DNA of 64,000 nt, from positions 5,710,357 to 5,774,356 of the forward strand of contig JAJLRJ010000001.1 in assembly GCA_024195265.1 (NCBI GenBank). The letters run 5' to 3'. The position numbers and the translations under genes were made by a program. A model generated the notes under the pieces. That model had not been told where the DNA came from and searched no databases. It saw only the letters and a program-made list of their open reading frames with translations. Of the stretch, positions 22,943-35,800 are shown piece by piece (the first letter of the stretch is position 1; every line of letters begins with the position of its first letter). Origin of the DNA: Dendrophyllia cribrosa. Taxonomy: Eukaryota > Cnidaria > Anthozoa > Scleractinia > Dendrophylliidae.

Positions 22943-23303
22943 ATAAAATATTCATCTAAAGCTGGTGGATTGATGCCAAAGTACTCTGAAGTAAAAGACT
23001 GATACAAAATAGTACGAGCATTTTGCAATAACGCACATGTCATGTACATTTTACCCACCGCACTTAAGCCAATTTTAAGGTTCTTTTTAAAATCCAAAAA
23101 TTTGAAACAATTAACAATATCCCCAAAAATCCATTCGACAGAAACACAAGCAGAGCTCATGGATCTGTTGTAATCTTCTTGATCTTGTGTTAGCGCTGCG
23201 GCCCTATAAGGTCCTTGTAGATGTGCACGGAGAGGGTAGGCTGAGTCACCGTATAAACACATAGGTAAACCAGCAATGGGTGAATTGGAGAATCTTTGGA
23301 GGT
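22943..23303 (-). pseudogene. PIF/Harbinger transposase (HARBI1-like) C-terminal fragment
   Basis: The minus frame reads GLPMCLYGDSAYPLR, then NRSMSSACVSVEWIFGDIV and a tail with VGKMYMTCALLQNA. This matches the last third of Harbinger DDE transposases, including the Asp of GDSAYP and the Glu of VEWIFG. The upstream part with the first catalytic Asp is missing at 23303, so this is a 5'-truncated relic. Three Harbinger-like MITEs occur in this window. Confidence 0.88.
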
Positions 23304-23309
23304 CTTGAA

Positions 23310-23640
23310 GAAGACGAGGACGGCAACGCCTAGGAAAACGTCACTTGAAAAAAGGATTCGCGCTATTTTAAACCACTTTGCAATTGCTCCAATTTGTTAA
23401 ATTGGTCTAATATGACTGGATTTTCCAGGAGCTAAATTTGTAGTGTCAGCCTTTAAGTTCAAATAGAGAAAGGAAAATAAACCGTCGTGCGTTCACGTTC
23501 TCCACGAAACCTATAATTTGATCAGGGAAGGCAAAGAAATGTACCAAAATGTAAAACGCACGTGCATAAGTTTTCGCTCATTAAACCTATTGTTTTGTGC
23601 CGTTCTCTCTGCCATCGCCGTCGTGGTTGCGTAAGCTCCC
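23310..23640. repeat. Dispersed repeat with GACGGC-rich ends
   Basis: It begins GAGGACGGCAACGCC and ends near CATCGCCGTCGTGGTTGCG, with diverged inverted similarity. It is probably a non-autonomous DNA element. The call rests on the ends only. Confidence 0.4.
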
Positions 23641-23642
23641 TA

Positions 23643-23788
23643 TAGGTGGTTTTCATGTTACGTCATCGCCACCATGCTGGTGGATATAAACAATAGTTCT
23701 CTCATTAGCTCCTTTTGTTCGTCCACCAGCATTTGTTCGTTTCACTATTGTTATCTATGTCTCTAGAGATTGGTTGCAAACCACCTAT
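23643..23788. mobile_element. Short MITE, 146 bp
   Basis: It starts TAGGTGGTTTTCA and ends TGCAAACCACCTA, an inverted repeat of about 12 bp. An inner inverted pair around GCTGGTGGA/TCCACCAGC adds further fold-back. Confidence 0.65.
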
Positions 23789-24027
23789 TGAATGGCAAGA
23801 CACGTCCTTCCCTCCCTTGTTATACGCGTTTTCATAAACATGGATAACTGGAAACGAGTCCGACCTTTTCTTTGGTTATGCATTTTCTGGAAATTGCAAA
23901 TAAAAAATAGTGCGTCGTTCTTTTAATTTGCCAATCTGAGAAAAGATAAGTTAAACTTAAGCTTAGCTAAACTAACCTAAACTAAGCTAAGATGAAAGAT
24001 AAACTAAGCTAAACTAAACTAAGCTAA

Positions 24028-24270
24028 TACCCCATTCACACCAACGCTTAAACATGTTTAAATGTCGTTTAGTTTAAAACAGGTTTAGAAAAATACCTCC
24101 TAACTTCCCGTAATATTTAGTGAAATCTTTACAAAAAGAAACTTTATTGACTTTATTACCATTCCAGGTAGTTTGAGTCATATACATTTCAAAACGTTCA
24201 AGATAGAGGCTAAAACGAAGTTAAACTAAACAACATTTAAACATGTTTAACCGTTGGTGTGAATGGGGCA
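24028..24270. mobile_element. Harbinger-like MITE, copy 1
   Basis: Ends are TACCCCATTCACACCAACG and its near complement, flanked by TAA on both sides (24025-24027, 24271-24273), a 3-bp duplication typical of PIF/Harbinger. TTAAACATGTTTAA is palindromic inside each end. Confidence 0.85.
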
Positions 24271-24293
24271 TAAGATAAGCTAAAGTAAACTAA

Positions 24294-24607
24294 TACCCCA
24301 TTCACACCAACACTTAAACATGTTTAAATGTTGTTTAGTTTAAAACAGGTTTAGAAAAATACCTCCTAACCTCCCGTAATATTTGGAGTGAAATCTTTAC
24401 TAAAAGAAACTTTATTGACTTTATTACCATTCCAGGTAGTTTGAGTCATATACATTTCAAAACGTTCAAGATAGAGGCTAATGCCTCTAAGTTTCTTTTA
24501 GTAAAGACTTCACTCCAAATATTACGGGAGGTTAGGAGATATTTTTCTAAACCTGTTTTAAACTAAACAACATTTAAACATGTTTAAGCGTTGGTGTGAA
24601 TGGGGTA
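24294..24607. mobile_element. Harbinger-like MITE, copy 2 (fully palindromic)
   Basis: Same ends as the copy at 24028. Here the two halves are inverted copies over more than 100 bp, meeting near 24480 (GAGGCTAATGCCTC). Confidence 0.85.
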
Positions 24608-24905
24608 TACGATAAGCTAAACTATGCTTAGATAAGCTAAGCTAGGCTTAACTACGCTAAAAAACTAAGCTAAGCTAAACTAAGCTAAACTAAGCTAAAC
24701 TAAGCTAAGATAAGCTAAACTAAGCTAAAGTAAAGTAAGCTAAGATAAGCTAAACTAAACTAAGCTAAACAGCATTATAGATGCTTATAAGCTGATTTCA
24801 TGAAACTTTTATTGAATTAAATCTTTTGTGATGAGATTTTTCAGTATAATTAAGACTTTGAAGTTTTGGCCGCCATGTTTGAGTCCCTAAGTGGGACAGA
24901 AACAT

Positions 24906-25342
24906 ATAAACGAGAAGTCCAAGGACTACTGCAAAGCTGATGCAACGAGTAAATATATTTGAAACAATATTTCGGCTGACCAGACCAGACCAGCCTTCTT
25001 CAGGTTTAAGATGTTACTAAATTACAAAAAGGAAACTACAACATTATATAAAGGAGAATGTCGCAATACATATTTAAACAAGACGGAGGGCGGAAATGAC
25101 CTACAAAATAATTAAAACTAAAGATTAGGCTAGGGATACGTAAACTACAATTCATCACGTCCGTTCAGCCCACGTGGATTATTTAAGAATCTAGTGGAAT
25201 TAGTTGCATGTCATTGTTGGAATGGTTAGGAAAAAAGGCTAGTAACATCTTAAACCTGAAGAAGGCTGGTCTCGCCAGCCAAAATATTGTTTCAACTGAA
25301 ATATATTTACTCGTTGTATCAGTCCTTGGACTTCTCGTTTAT
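24906..25342. mobile_element. Inverted-repeat element with hammerhead-like motif, paralogue
   Basis: Counterpart of 7009-7456, with the same arms and the CCTGAAGAAGGCTGG ... CCAGCC pattern near 25254. It predates the duplication. Confidence 0.6.
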
Positions 25343-25767
25343 ATTGATTAATTATAAGTTTAGCTGGTTAGGTCTCCTCCTGTGAGATCCAACGAAAAAC
25401 CAGCAGGATCTGAGTTCGTCCACGGTTTTTGCAGTTTAACAAGTTGACACAAGGATGGTCGCTCCATATATTCTTACTAAAAATGACCAATACTCGTGCG
25501 CCTATAACTCTTGAACGAAATGCTCTTGCGCTTTTAAATGTGGCCCAGATGTGTAGTTTTAAACTCTCTACAATTCCATAAACATTTTGGAATTGAAATC
25601 TGTATAGTTTAAACTATGCTCTAGTTCATTAAAATTGATTGTTTATTTCTCACGACTGCGCCATATGCCGTACTTCCTCGAATAATAGCCGTCCCTCGAT
25701 TAATCGTCCTCCTCGAATAATCGCCCCCCTTTGGTGGAAATATTTGAAATAATTACCTCCCTCGATT

Positions 25768-25769
25768 AA

Positions 25770-25801
<32 letters not shown>

Positions 25802-25802
25802 A
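25768..25802. repeat. Poly(C) tract
   Basis: Over 30 C at the position where block A has a shorter C tract (about 9478-9494). Confidence 0.9.
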
Positions 25803-25860
25803 CCCCCACCCCTTTTCTTACAAATATCCCCAGTCAAGTTAAAAATTCACTTCATGTATA

Positions 25861-26001
25861 GACACTTTTAATAAATACCACGATGCATCATTTTCCGCTA
25901 ATGACGTCAAACATATTCTTTTGAATTCTCTTGCAATTCAAAAGAATATGTTTGACGTCATTAGCGGAAAATGATGCATCGTGGTAATAATTAAAAGGGT
26001 C
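25861..26001. mobile_element. Palindromic MITE, 141 bp
   Basis: Near-perfect hairpin: it starts GACACTTTTAAT and ends ATTAAAAGGGTC, and the arms carry ACGATGCATCATTTTCCGC. It is flanked by TATA at 25857-25860 and 26002-26005. Block A has one TATA and no insert near 9553, so it moved in after duplication. Confidence 0.9.
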
Positions 26002-26807
26002 TATAGGAAACAATCGTTACAATTACAGAAACGTTACAAAAGCAGTGACGTTCGTGTCTTTATTTCTTGGAGCTCTCAAATTAGCACATTATTAGCACGT
26101 TAGTACTTCCAGCGAGCAATATTATTTTGAAATAATGGCCTCCCCTCGAATAATCGTCCGCTTTAATTTGGAGTACAAATAATAATAATCGCCCTTTAAA
26201 TAATCTCCCTTTTAATAACTACAGTCAAAATAACAATCAAACGTTCTAAGGCGCTTTACAATTAAACTATATATAAGTTAAAAAATTCTAACAATGCTGA
26301 GCTAAAAATGTCCAAAAAAATGTCCTAAAATGTCCTTAAAAATTGAAAACTATAAAATTAAATGTCCTAAAAATTAACAGTTAAAAAAATACAAAAAACA
26401 TACAATCAGTTATATGCTTGTCAAAATACGGTAATGTGGTAACAGTATTGTTTTCTGTTTTTAAATTTAGTTTGCCTTGAACGTATTTTCTACTTAGCAG
26501 GTAAAGGATAATGGAAGAGTGTGGTATCAATCTTTCGCATTTCTTGCCCCAAACCAGACTACCAAAAAGCGTTGACACACTCGCCGCGTTTGCACGACTA
26601 TCATTCACAATATGGCCGCCGCAATCTGGAACGATTGCTAAAGCGCATTCTTCTTGACTGCTCTTTAGGGGTTGCCTAGTATTTGAGGGCCTGCACTTAA
26701 CAGAGGGAATAGCGGTTAAAATCAAGAAAATGTTACATCTATATTTATCTACATCTATAATCGACATATGTTAGGCTATGTCTGACTAGCGTTTCTTCAC
26801 AAAGAGT

Positions 26808-29800
26808 TCACACGACGGTTGTTAATTTCGTATGTGCGATTCCCTTTGGGTCAACTTCATGGTACTGATTCTGAACGCTGTCTTTGTCTATCTCTAAATC
26901 GTGGTTTTCTGCAGCCGTCTCGTTGTCGTTTTCAATGGGCGGCAGGTCTATGAAACTGTTGAAATCAAGACCAAAGGAAATACAGATTAACTTAAAAGTC
27001 AAATTAAATATTAAAATAATCCGATACGATACCATTAATTTGGAGCAAGAGAAAATAAGTTAAATCTAGATCATTTTCTCTTGTTTGGAGCTTAAAAGAT
27101 CTGAAAAATTACCTTTTGATTATTCATAAGTGGGTTAATTCAAGTGTTTTTTCTCGCAAGGGGTCAATTTTGGATTGACCTAAATCTGCTTCCCACCCGC
27201 CACCTCCCACCCCCGCCCTCCCCGTTCCCGCCATCAGAAATAGAAGGTTCAATCCCTAAGAAAAATTCAGGAGAATCATAAATGACGCTTACCTGACGAG
27301 TACAAAGGGAATTACCACCAACACAGCGCACAGTATGAACACCGTGCCTGGGAATGTACTGAGGGTCACCTGGTACACACTGTTAAACAACACGTTGCCG
27401 ATGAACTGCGACAAAGCGATAACCATGCTATGAGCGGAAAACAAGGCGCCTGGAAAGTAAACGCAGAGAACGGTCAGCTCAGCGAATGTCAACGAAGAAA
27501 TGTCAGTAAATTGAACTAGCGGATTATGAACTCAACCAACAATTGTTTAGAATATAATTGTATTTTTAACCATAATGAGCTCCATTTTTACATGAGACTG
27601 TTGGCCAAAAACAATGCTTTTACTGTTATATGTAAATAAGCAGCGAATGTTTCTGCAGTCTTTGGCAAGTTTTTGCGTGAACATGGCCGATTATGCAATA
27701 CACAACAGCATGCTAAAGTGATAGTTGCTTTGTACATTCATATTACTACATTTTCATATGAATCAAAGTTAAGAACCCCAGTGGTCTGAACTCTTGTAAG
27801 CGACCACCTCCCGTAAGCGACCACCAGTCGTAAGCGACCACCTCCCATAAGCGACCTCCTCCCGTAAGCGACCACCTCTCGTCTCTCGTAAGCGACCACC
27901 TCCACGACCACCTCCCGTTAGCGACTACCTCCCGTTAGCGACCACCTCCCTTAACCGACCACCTCCCGTAAGCGACCACCTAACTTCGCATTTTGGGTGA
28001 TCACTTCCCGGAGGTTTGACTGTATAACGCGGTATATATATGGAAAGTCCCTGTTTGTTACCTTGTTCATCATCTCCTACGATTCTTGACAGTCCACCCT
28101 GTATTATAGGATCAGGAACAGAAAGGAAAATGCCCACTGCGGCCGCTAAACGAAATTTAAAAACTAGGTTAGCATAGCAGGCGACCGATAACAAAATTCA
28201 TATTATAAGTATATGTATTCGCATTGACCCGAGTAAAATTAAGGATTAATATCACGCGTGTTTTCAGAAGCTGTAGAAATTATAGGGAAACCTTTCAGAT
28301 TTTTAAGAGTCACTCAGACTTGAAACCACGCGAAGTGAAAATACTTTCTCGCAAACTGACAAGAAAAACTTTTCAACTCACTGTGGTTAAATAAATTTCT
28401 ATTCAGTCAAAGACACATTTGGCTGTTATGTACATCTAGAAAACATAGCCTGTTTTTTATCGATAAAAGACACTTTAAGACAAAAACAAAGCAAGTTTCA
28501 TTTAAGCGTACCTGTATTTTGAAGTTTTGGCTGCTTTGATAACAACAACAAATGGCGAGAGTTCAAACCTTTTTGCACGTTTGGCGATTTAATTGCTTTC
28601 TTTCACGTCTTTTAGCCTTATTCATTCTCCTGTTGAACGTATATTTTCCCTTTCAGCAAAATATGTCAAAGTTCTTTCCTTTAGGTCCGCAGAAATCCGC
28701 ATTTTTTCAATGAAGTGATGGAACTTTAAAACCTTTTGTCGCCATGAATGAATTTCTTCTAGGTCTTCAACGTCGCAAACTGGCCTGCAGGCGCCGAGTT
28801 AATCCAAAATTTGACACAAATAATCGCTTCCTGTTTGGCGTAAAATGCTGTAATTCACCTGTAGAATTCCTTTCTTAGGTATCTGCGATTCCGATTTCAT
28901 TCCTTTTTTATAACAAAATCTCCGGCGAAACATGCGAGCGCTCCGTTTCTAAATTTTCTTCAAAACCCGCCAAGCCAATTGAATGCAACGAGAACGACGC
29001 GCTCAACCAATCACGAGTGAGAAATTTTGATGGTCGACCAATCAGGAGCGAGTAATTTTGCCCTCAATTAAGAAACAATGCCCCCTTCGTCAGCCAATCA
29101 GCATTCGGTAATTTTGCCCTCTATATTATAAATCAATTTATTATATCTCTCAGTTAGTACGCGCGCTATGATTGGTCAATTTTCCGGTCCGTATTTTACA
29201 GTACGGACCGCAAAATTTGAGAGTCCCAGCATCAGTCTAGTATCCGCTAACAAAAGTTGTTTTCTACATTAAAAATTACCCAGAGAAAACGTTTGGAGCT
29301 AAATGGGTTAACATGTCAGGTTACAAAAACTCTCTTCGATGAAATTCGCTATAACTTTAGCAAAAAACTGATTAGCCGCGAATCAAAAAGCATTGACAAT
29401 TTTCTTGAGTATAAAGCTTACATGCTTATTGTTTTGGTATTTAGCTTTTAGGCTGTAAGTTGTAAAAACTCGAGTAACTTGGCAAATTCGTTAAACTTTA
29501 ACAATTTAATTCAGCATTGAAAAAAGAGTACCTTTCTTTGTAAGAAAACTTCTCTATGAAAAACATAAAGCTGCAAAACAACTTGAAACGGCTTTCATCG
29601 GTAAACTGTTAAGCTAACTTAGTTTGATCAAGTTCTTGTCTATTTATATAAAACTTAAGTTCGGAGTTATCGTTTGTGGCAGTGGCTCTAAGAAGAACAA
29701 ACTTGAGGCTACAGAATTACGCTAAAAGTGTACATTGATTCCCCAGCGAAATTTTTGTCCTTGCAGTGGATTCCCTGAAAACAATTTTTGCGTATTCGCA

Positions 29801-32800
29801 AATACGCTCAGTTCTTGCTGCAGCTCACGCTGAAAATTTGTCAGGTGCGATTGAAATTCAAACTCATCCACGAGTTTCAGCATGAAGCCACTGAAGCACA
29901 ACGAAAAGCCAAAAATAGCTTGCAGTATTTGATGAGGAGATATTTTCAGTGTTCTTTTTGAAGTTTGAGAGTTTCTCCGTTCACTGCTGTAGACCGAAAT
30001 GCTGCCACAGCCACATTTTCCAGTTTGACAAACACGTTTGTTTTGGCGATTTTATCGCGGCTTTTTTATTCTTCTTTCACTCACTTGTCTTCGCCAGTAA
30101 CTAAGAATTTTTTCAAAGAGAACTACCTTGTGTCAGGTTTCCGTCGTCCTATCGAACACATGGAAGGATAAATTAATTCGTTTTCATAGTCTTCATTCAA
30201 GAGCCACGCAAGTTCACGCCGAATCGAGGATCGATCACACTATTTTTGAAAGCCAATAAATATATGTTATTTGCCGGCCGGGAGGTCCGTATAGGAAAAA
30301 ACTGTGCCCTCGGTCTTGAGCACTGCCCGAGGCCGCAGGCCGAGGACCGTACTCAAGACCGAAGGCACAGTTTTTTCCTATACGGACCGACAAGGCCGGT
30401 AAATAACTTTTTTATTTCTTTCCTACTTCAATTCTGCGATTTGCAGAGAAAATCGTGATACACTTGCACAGCTTTCCAAGAAATTATCTTAAGCATGTTA
30501 AGGCATGGTTCAGAGCCTAATTTGCATAAAATCTGAAAACGATCGTAACTTTGAGGTGATTTAACTAAACAGGATCAAACTTAGCAGCAGCATAAAACTT
30601 GATAATCTTAAACCACTGGTTACTTTAAATGTCGAATATTTCCATCACGTGACCTGTTATCATTGTTTTATTACACAAAAAGAAAATTGAAAATGGGGTG
30701 CCGAGATGGCATATGATGGATATAAATTGAACCGTTAATGTATTTGTATGGTTCTCCCTTATATGAATCTGGCCGGAATGGTTGACTATGATTTACAGTT
30801 AAAGGGTTATTTCGTAAAAGAGGTCACGTGACATATGTTGTCTCTTAATATCTTGTTAATAAAATATAAAAATTGTCCATTCCGGCCAGGGATAGTCCTT
30901 ATGCATAAAGGCAAAAAATTGCGTATGATTTTCTCTTAGCCAAAGTTAACCATCCTCACTCCATTTGAAGTTTTCTTTTTGTCCAAATTATGACGTCATC
31001 AGACACGTGACCACAATAATTAAACCTTAAGGAATTTAAGGACGCTAAATCCTGTTTAAGTATTCTTTTTGTGATTGCTAGGGCTAAAAAAACATTACTT
31101 ACAAAGGGAAAATGAATTTACTTCGCGGGGGGTCTACAAACTGACACAACGCGTGCAACCTAAATTGACTCGGTAATCTTCACAACTTTTTCATTCATAA
31201 ACAAAAGAACTTACTTTGCAAAGTGAACTCATTTCTATTAGTTTATGTCTCTCGATAGAATAAACGGCTGTTGTGTTTGCTTCTGGTGAGGATAGAGAAA
31301 TGTTCTTGCCCACAGCGAAGTCGAGGAAAGCTGAAGCTTAACTTTAAAAACTTTTCAAATTTTTGTATAAAAGAAAAGTCGAGCGTAATTCATTCATAGC
31401 AGTGCGAAAGCTTAAACTGAGCTATTCAAATTTAAAAATCATATTTTCTTGAATGAAAACTTACAGAATTTAGATAAAAGAAGGTAACAACTGCGAAATA
31501 AAAGCATTCAAACCGAGCAATGTAGTGAAAATCCAAATTATCTCGTTAAATCCGATCGCGAAAATTTATATTGACAACAAGCTAGTACAAAACTAGAATC
31601 AAATGAGAAATTTAAGGTGGCTGGTACCAGTTTTCAGCTTTTTGACGGTTTGTAACTTTGAAGGAATAGAACAAAAAGACAGATCAAGGTCACTGTAACA
31701 CTTTTGTAGGGTTGAACTATATAATTTATAGTTGACCAAATGTAAGTGTTATTTCGTCATTAGCGGTTTCCACGGCAACGTTTCCAAAGGATTATTCAGA
31801 CCTACTTTTTAGCTTGTGGCACTAATAGTTAGAAAATTAACCCGGTGACCCCCTGTTTTTTTTTAGTAATAGCTTTTGGCATTTGAAAAGGAAAATGCAC
31901 AATGATTTTAAAAAAAATTCTACAGAGCGGAATTTTTGTAAATTGGGATAAAGACAATTTTCACGCAGTGCAAATTTCCTTCCGTAGAATTTTTTAATTT
32001 TTTGTCTGACGTTTCCTCTCAATAATTATATTAGATTGAAACAATAAAAAGTGGGAGTCACCGGACTTGTTTTTATGGAAAAGCCTTCGTGAGTTTAGCA
32101 ATTCCCACGCGCGTCTTCGCGCATTCAAAAAAATCCGGATTCTATAAGATCAACAGTTGCTCATGATCTGTTCTGACTACCGCTGACTGTTGCGGTGTGC
32201 TCGCGCGGGCAGCTACTGTTTGGAGAGTTTCGGAGTCAGTTTAGGATACAATGTACGCGATTTGCCGCCGATCTGGTGTTTGAAGTTGTTTACTGCTTAG
32301 AATATCATTTAGAAGCCGTTAAAGACAGCTTCCTGGACTCACCTTTAGAGATTTTATCACAACTTCTGGCTAGATAAGCCATGTCTGTCAAATAGCATCA
32401 AGCGAAAACACTGTGTCGATCGGTGCTTCAGAATGAAAACATTGCGATACTTCTAAATTGTAAAATGACTAAAATGTTGAGCTTCTTTATGTAAGATTTT
32501 CTTGGAATTTGTCCTTATTCTTCACGGTTGTTTTCGTCGCAGTGTTTAACGATGGCGGCCAAGCCAATATCCTCTTCGGATATATATCCTTCCGTTCGTT
32601 CATTCTCGATTTGCGATTTTTAGTTGGGCTGTTCGTGTCTTTTACGCTTTTTAAAAAACAACGACTCAATGTTTTTTTTCTCCGCGTTTGGCTGTTTAGT
32701 GAATGAAAATGACTGTTATTTACGGATGGCTCAGCATCTTTTAATCTTCAGCCGGTATTGTGAGCATCTGCAATCGAAAACATGGCTTGCAGTTTCTGTT

Positions 32801-35800
32801 TAATAATTCGATCATGTCTGCAGTTTTTTGCCCACTGAATCACGGCATCAAAGCTCAAATCATCTTCAATGCCTGGACACTCTGTGTAGCGTGAGAATTG
32901 GCAGGTATATACTTTCACAATATGGGTAAAAGCCTAGTTTTACCATATAAATAAACTACATAGATTGATATCAATCAGCTCAGGCACGTAGGGCCAGCTG
33001 TGGTACCACGGTTTGAAACGTGCGAAAGAGAATTTTGCAAATAAACCATCAATTTCATCGTAAGTTTACCTGTCTCTCGTACGCATATTTATAACTTCGG
33101 GAGTGTTTTGCTATAAATTAATCTCTCTACCGGGTCTGTTCACTGTGCCCTGACGAGAATGACAGACCTTCTGAGCAGATAAAATTTTATCAAGGCTATG
33201 TTGTCTATTAATAAGTTTTTAGTGAGCTCACTATATAGTACATTTAATCATGCATGTTTATGAATTTTAATGTTTAGGTTCAACTGATTATTTAAAAATC
33301 CAAATTTGTCACCAACTGTTCCGTTTACGTTCGAGTTTTTGCTGTCTTCTGTTCGTCCAGTTAAATATAAGTTTTAATTCTTCAATTTTATTTTTAAGTT
33401 GGACTTTTTGGTGTTTTTTCGGTGTGACACAAACGAATAATCTAGCCCATTAGTCCAAAACATTTTATAAATAAAAGTTTACAACAGGTATTAAAACATT
33501 TAGGATCAAAATCTAATGCTTTACTCTTTTAATTTCAATGATAGCATGTGTCGCATATTAAGGTTTCTTTCTTTGCTACAATTCTTTTTCGTCTAAAATA
33601 AAGGATTCGTTCAGTCCTTCTCTCTTTCGCTTGGTCCTTCTCTCTTTCGCTTGCTGGTTTTTGCGTTCGGTTGTCGGTCATCTTGTCATTCGATGATTCA
33701 TAGGTTCAGTTCATTCTCGGTTTGCGATTTTTAGTTGGGCTGTTTGTGTCTTACTTTTTAAAAAACGTAGTCTTGTTTATCCTAGTCTCTCTCGCCTGCA
33801 TACGCAGTGGCCGTTGAGCACACAAAATACGAACCACAGAATTTGGCCAAGACCATCAAGCGAGATAATTTGTGGTGGTTTGTCATTTCTTCAATTTTAT
33901 GACCATTTTGAAAGTCCTTGCACTCCCAATCCTCGTCACGATCGATCGCAGTTTTGCCTTTGAAACTTGAGTATTGAACTCCGGAAGCAATTTGTCTTGA
34001 ATGTAAGGAATTAACTAAGGTCGTACTAGTAGATTCAGTCTCGGATATACGCGAATTTCGTTTAAAACAGGACAAAAGTAACCTACTGTAGCACGAAAAG
34101 AGCCGTGCGCCGCCATATTTGTTTTGATTTTTCGTCTTTCAAATCTCGCACTCTTTCGCGCGTGTTTCTCGCGCGTGACGCACGATAGTGACCAGCTCCC
34201 GCGCGAGGAAACTGTTACCAGCCACCTTAAGCAAGACTTTTTAATGAAAATGAACAGAATCTCGATTAGAAGAAAAAAGCCACGGAAAAATAAGAACACT
34301 TGAATCAAATGGAGTAAAAAACTTTGTAAACAAGCGCAAGATTGTCTAATTACAGTATTTTTTTAAGCCAAAATCCGCTTCAGTTGTAAAAAAAAAAACA
34401 ACAACAAACGCCGGACAAACTATGAAATCAACAAATCATAAAATCCAAACTCAGTACTCGCCTTTTTGAGGAATAACATTGACCTTTAATTTTACGGCTG
34501 ATTTATCCTTCCACCCAGTAGTTTAATCTCTCTTTCTTCATTGAGTCTTTTTGATACCTCGTCTTTAGCGTGTTTTCGGATCTTTGTATGTCAGCCGACC
34601 GATCAGCCATGCATGGTGAAACTTTGCTGGTTTTCTTCATTGTTTTCTTTATTTGTGTCGTTAAATATTTTATCTGGCCAATAAAATTCACTTTCGCTTT
34701 GATAGCTTTGGTCTGGGTCCATAATTAACGAGAAAATTCAATAAAACAAGTGCTTAGTTACAAGCTTAAAACAACGGAGTCACATCACTCACGAAAGCGT
34801 TACCGTGCCCGTGGGCAGAGATAGGAAAATCCGGACCGCGCTAAGAACCAATCAGATTGCAGGATTCGTTACCGCGCCCTCTTGGAAAAAAATAAAATTT
34901 CCTCTTTTCTTTCTTGTGACGTACGTCAGTCAAATGAAGCCGTCCATCTTTTGACTTGAAAGGTTTTCCTTTATCTCCGATTTAGAGATATAATGAATAT
35001 CTTATTAGCCTCGTTTTTCTCGGTCCGTACCGTAAGTTATACGGAACCTCGTTTTTTTTCCTCGATTTATGGCCCGCGCGCGAGACCTCGAACTCGGCTA
35101 ATTAGAGGTATGTATTTTTTTGTCGATGGGTGTGTAGTACTAATTGGGGCACTGTAACCAGATTGAGTTTGAATCTGGAAATGATCAGACGAGTGTTTTT
35201 TAGGGGGAGTTGGACCGAAGACTGACCCGAAAAAAACTCTCTGAGCCGAAGCCAGCAACAAACTTGTCCTAGATTCGGAATGCTGCAATGGATTCGGAAT
35301 GCTAGAATGGATTCGGAATGCTGGACGGCAGCTGCTATTGCTAGACGTACTGGTGTACTAAATCTGCTCCGCCAGGGACATTGATTGACCATTACAAGTT
35401 TATAAAATACAAATTTAACTGTATGATTGTATTTCAGTGAGGTAAAGACAATGAATAATAATTTAAACGTAAGTTTATTTTGCATTTGTAAAAAAAGCAT
35501 GAACAGAGTGATCACTAAATGGTCTAAAGGGAAGGCTATTTCTTCAAATTGTGCAGTATCATGCAATGAAAACGTGAAGAAAAAAAAACAATTTGATGGC
35601 AATATGGGCAAAAACATAACATTCATAACCCTTGTTTCGACTTATTAAAAGCTTTCAATGTATTCTTGAACATTATTTCAGCTCTCTTATCTACTTACCA
35701 ACAAAAACCAACCAAGTCCGATCCGAAAAGGCCAGCATAAACCAGGACAACGCTAGAGAAACCATGCCAATTCTTGCAACAGTGAGCTCTTTAAAGCAAC

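Larger units (their letters stand above)
23945..24770. repeat. TAAGCTAAAC simple-repeat region with embedded MITEs
   Basis: Degenerate (CTAAACTAAG)n occupies 23945-24027, 24271-24293 and 24608-24770. Two Harbinger-like MITEs are inserted in it. No coding content. Confidence 0.9.
24772..28207. repeat. Segmental duplication block B (3' half of the SLC46 unit)
   Basis: Matches 6868-13090 of block A apart from the insertions and one deletion described elsewhere. Block C (35105-38330) continues the same copy. Confidence 0.9.

Noticed and set aside
26381..26767. 128-codon minus-strand frame
   Set aside because: It lies 3' of SLC46 copy 2, is not preserved in copy 1 and has no domain.
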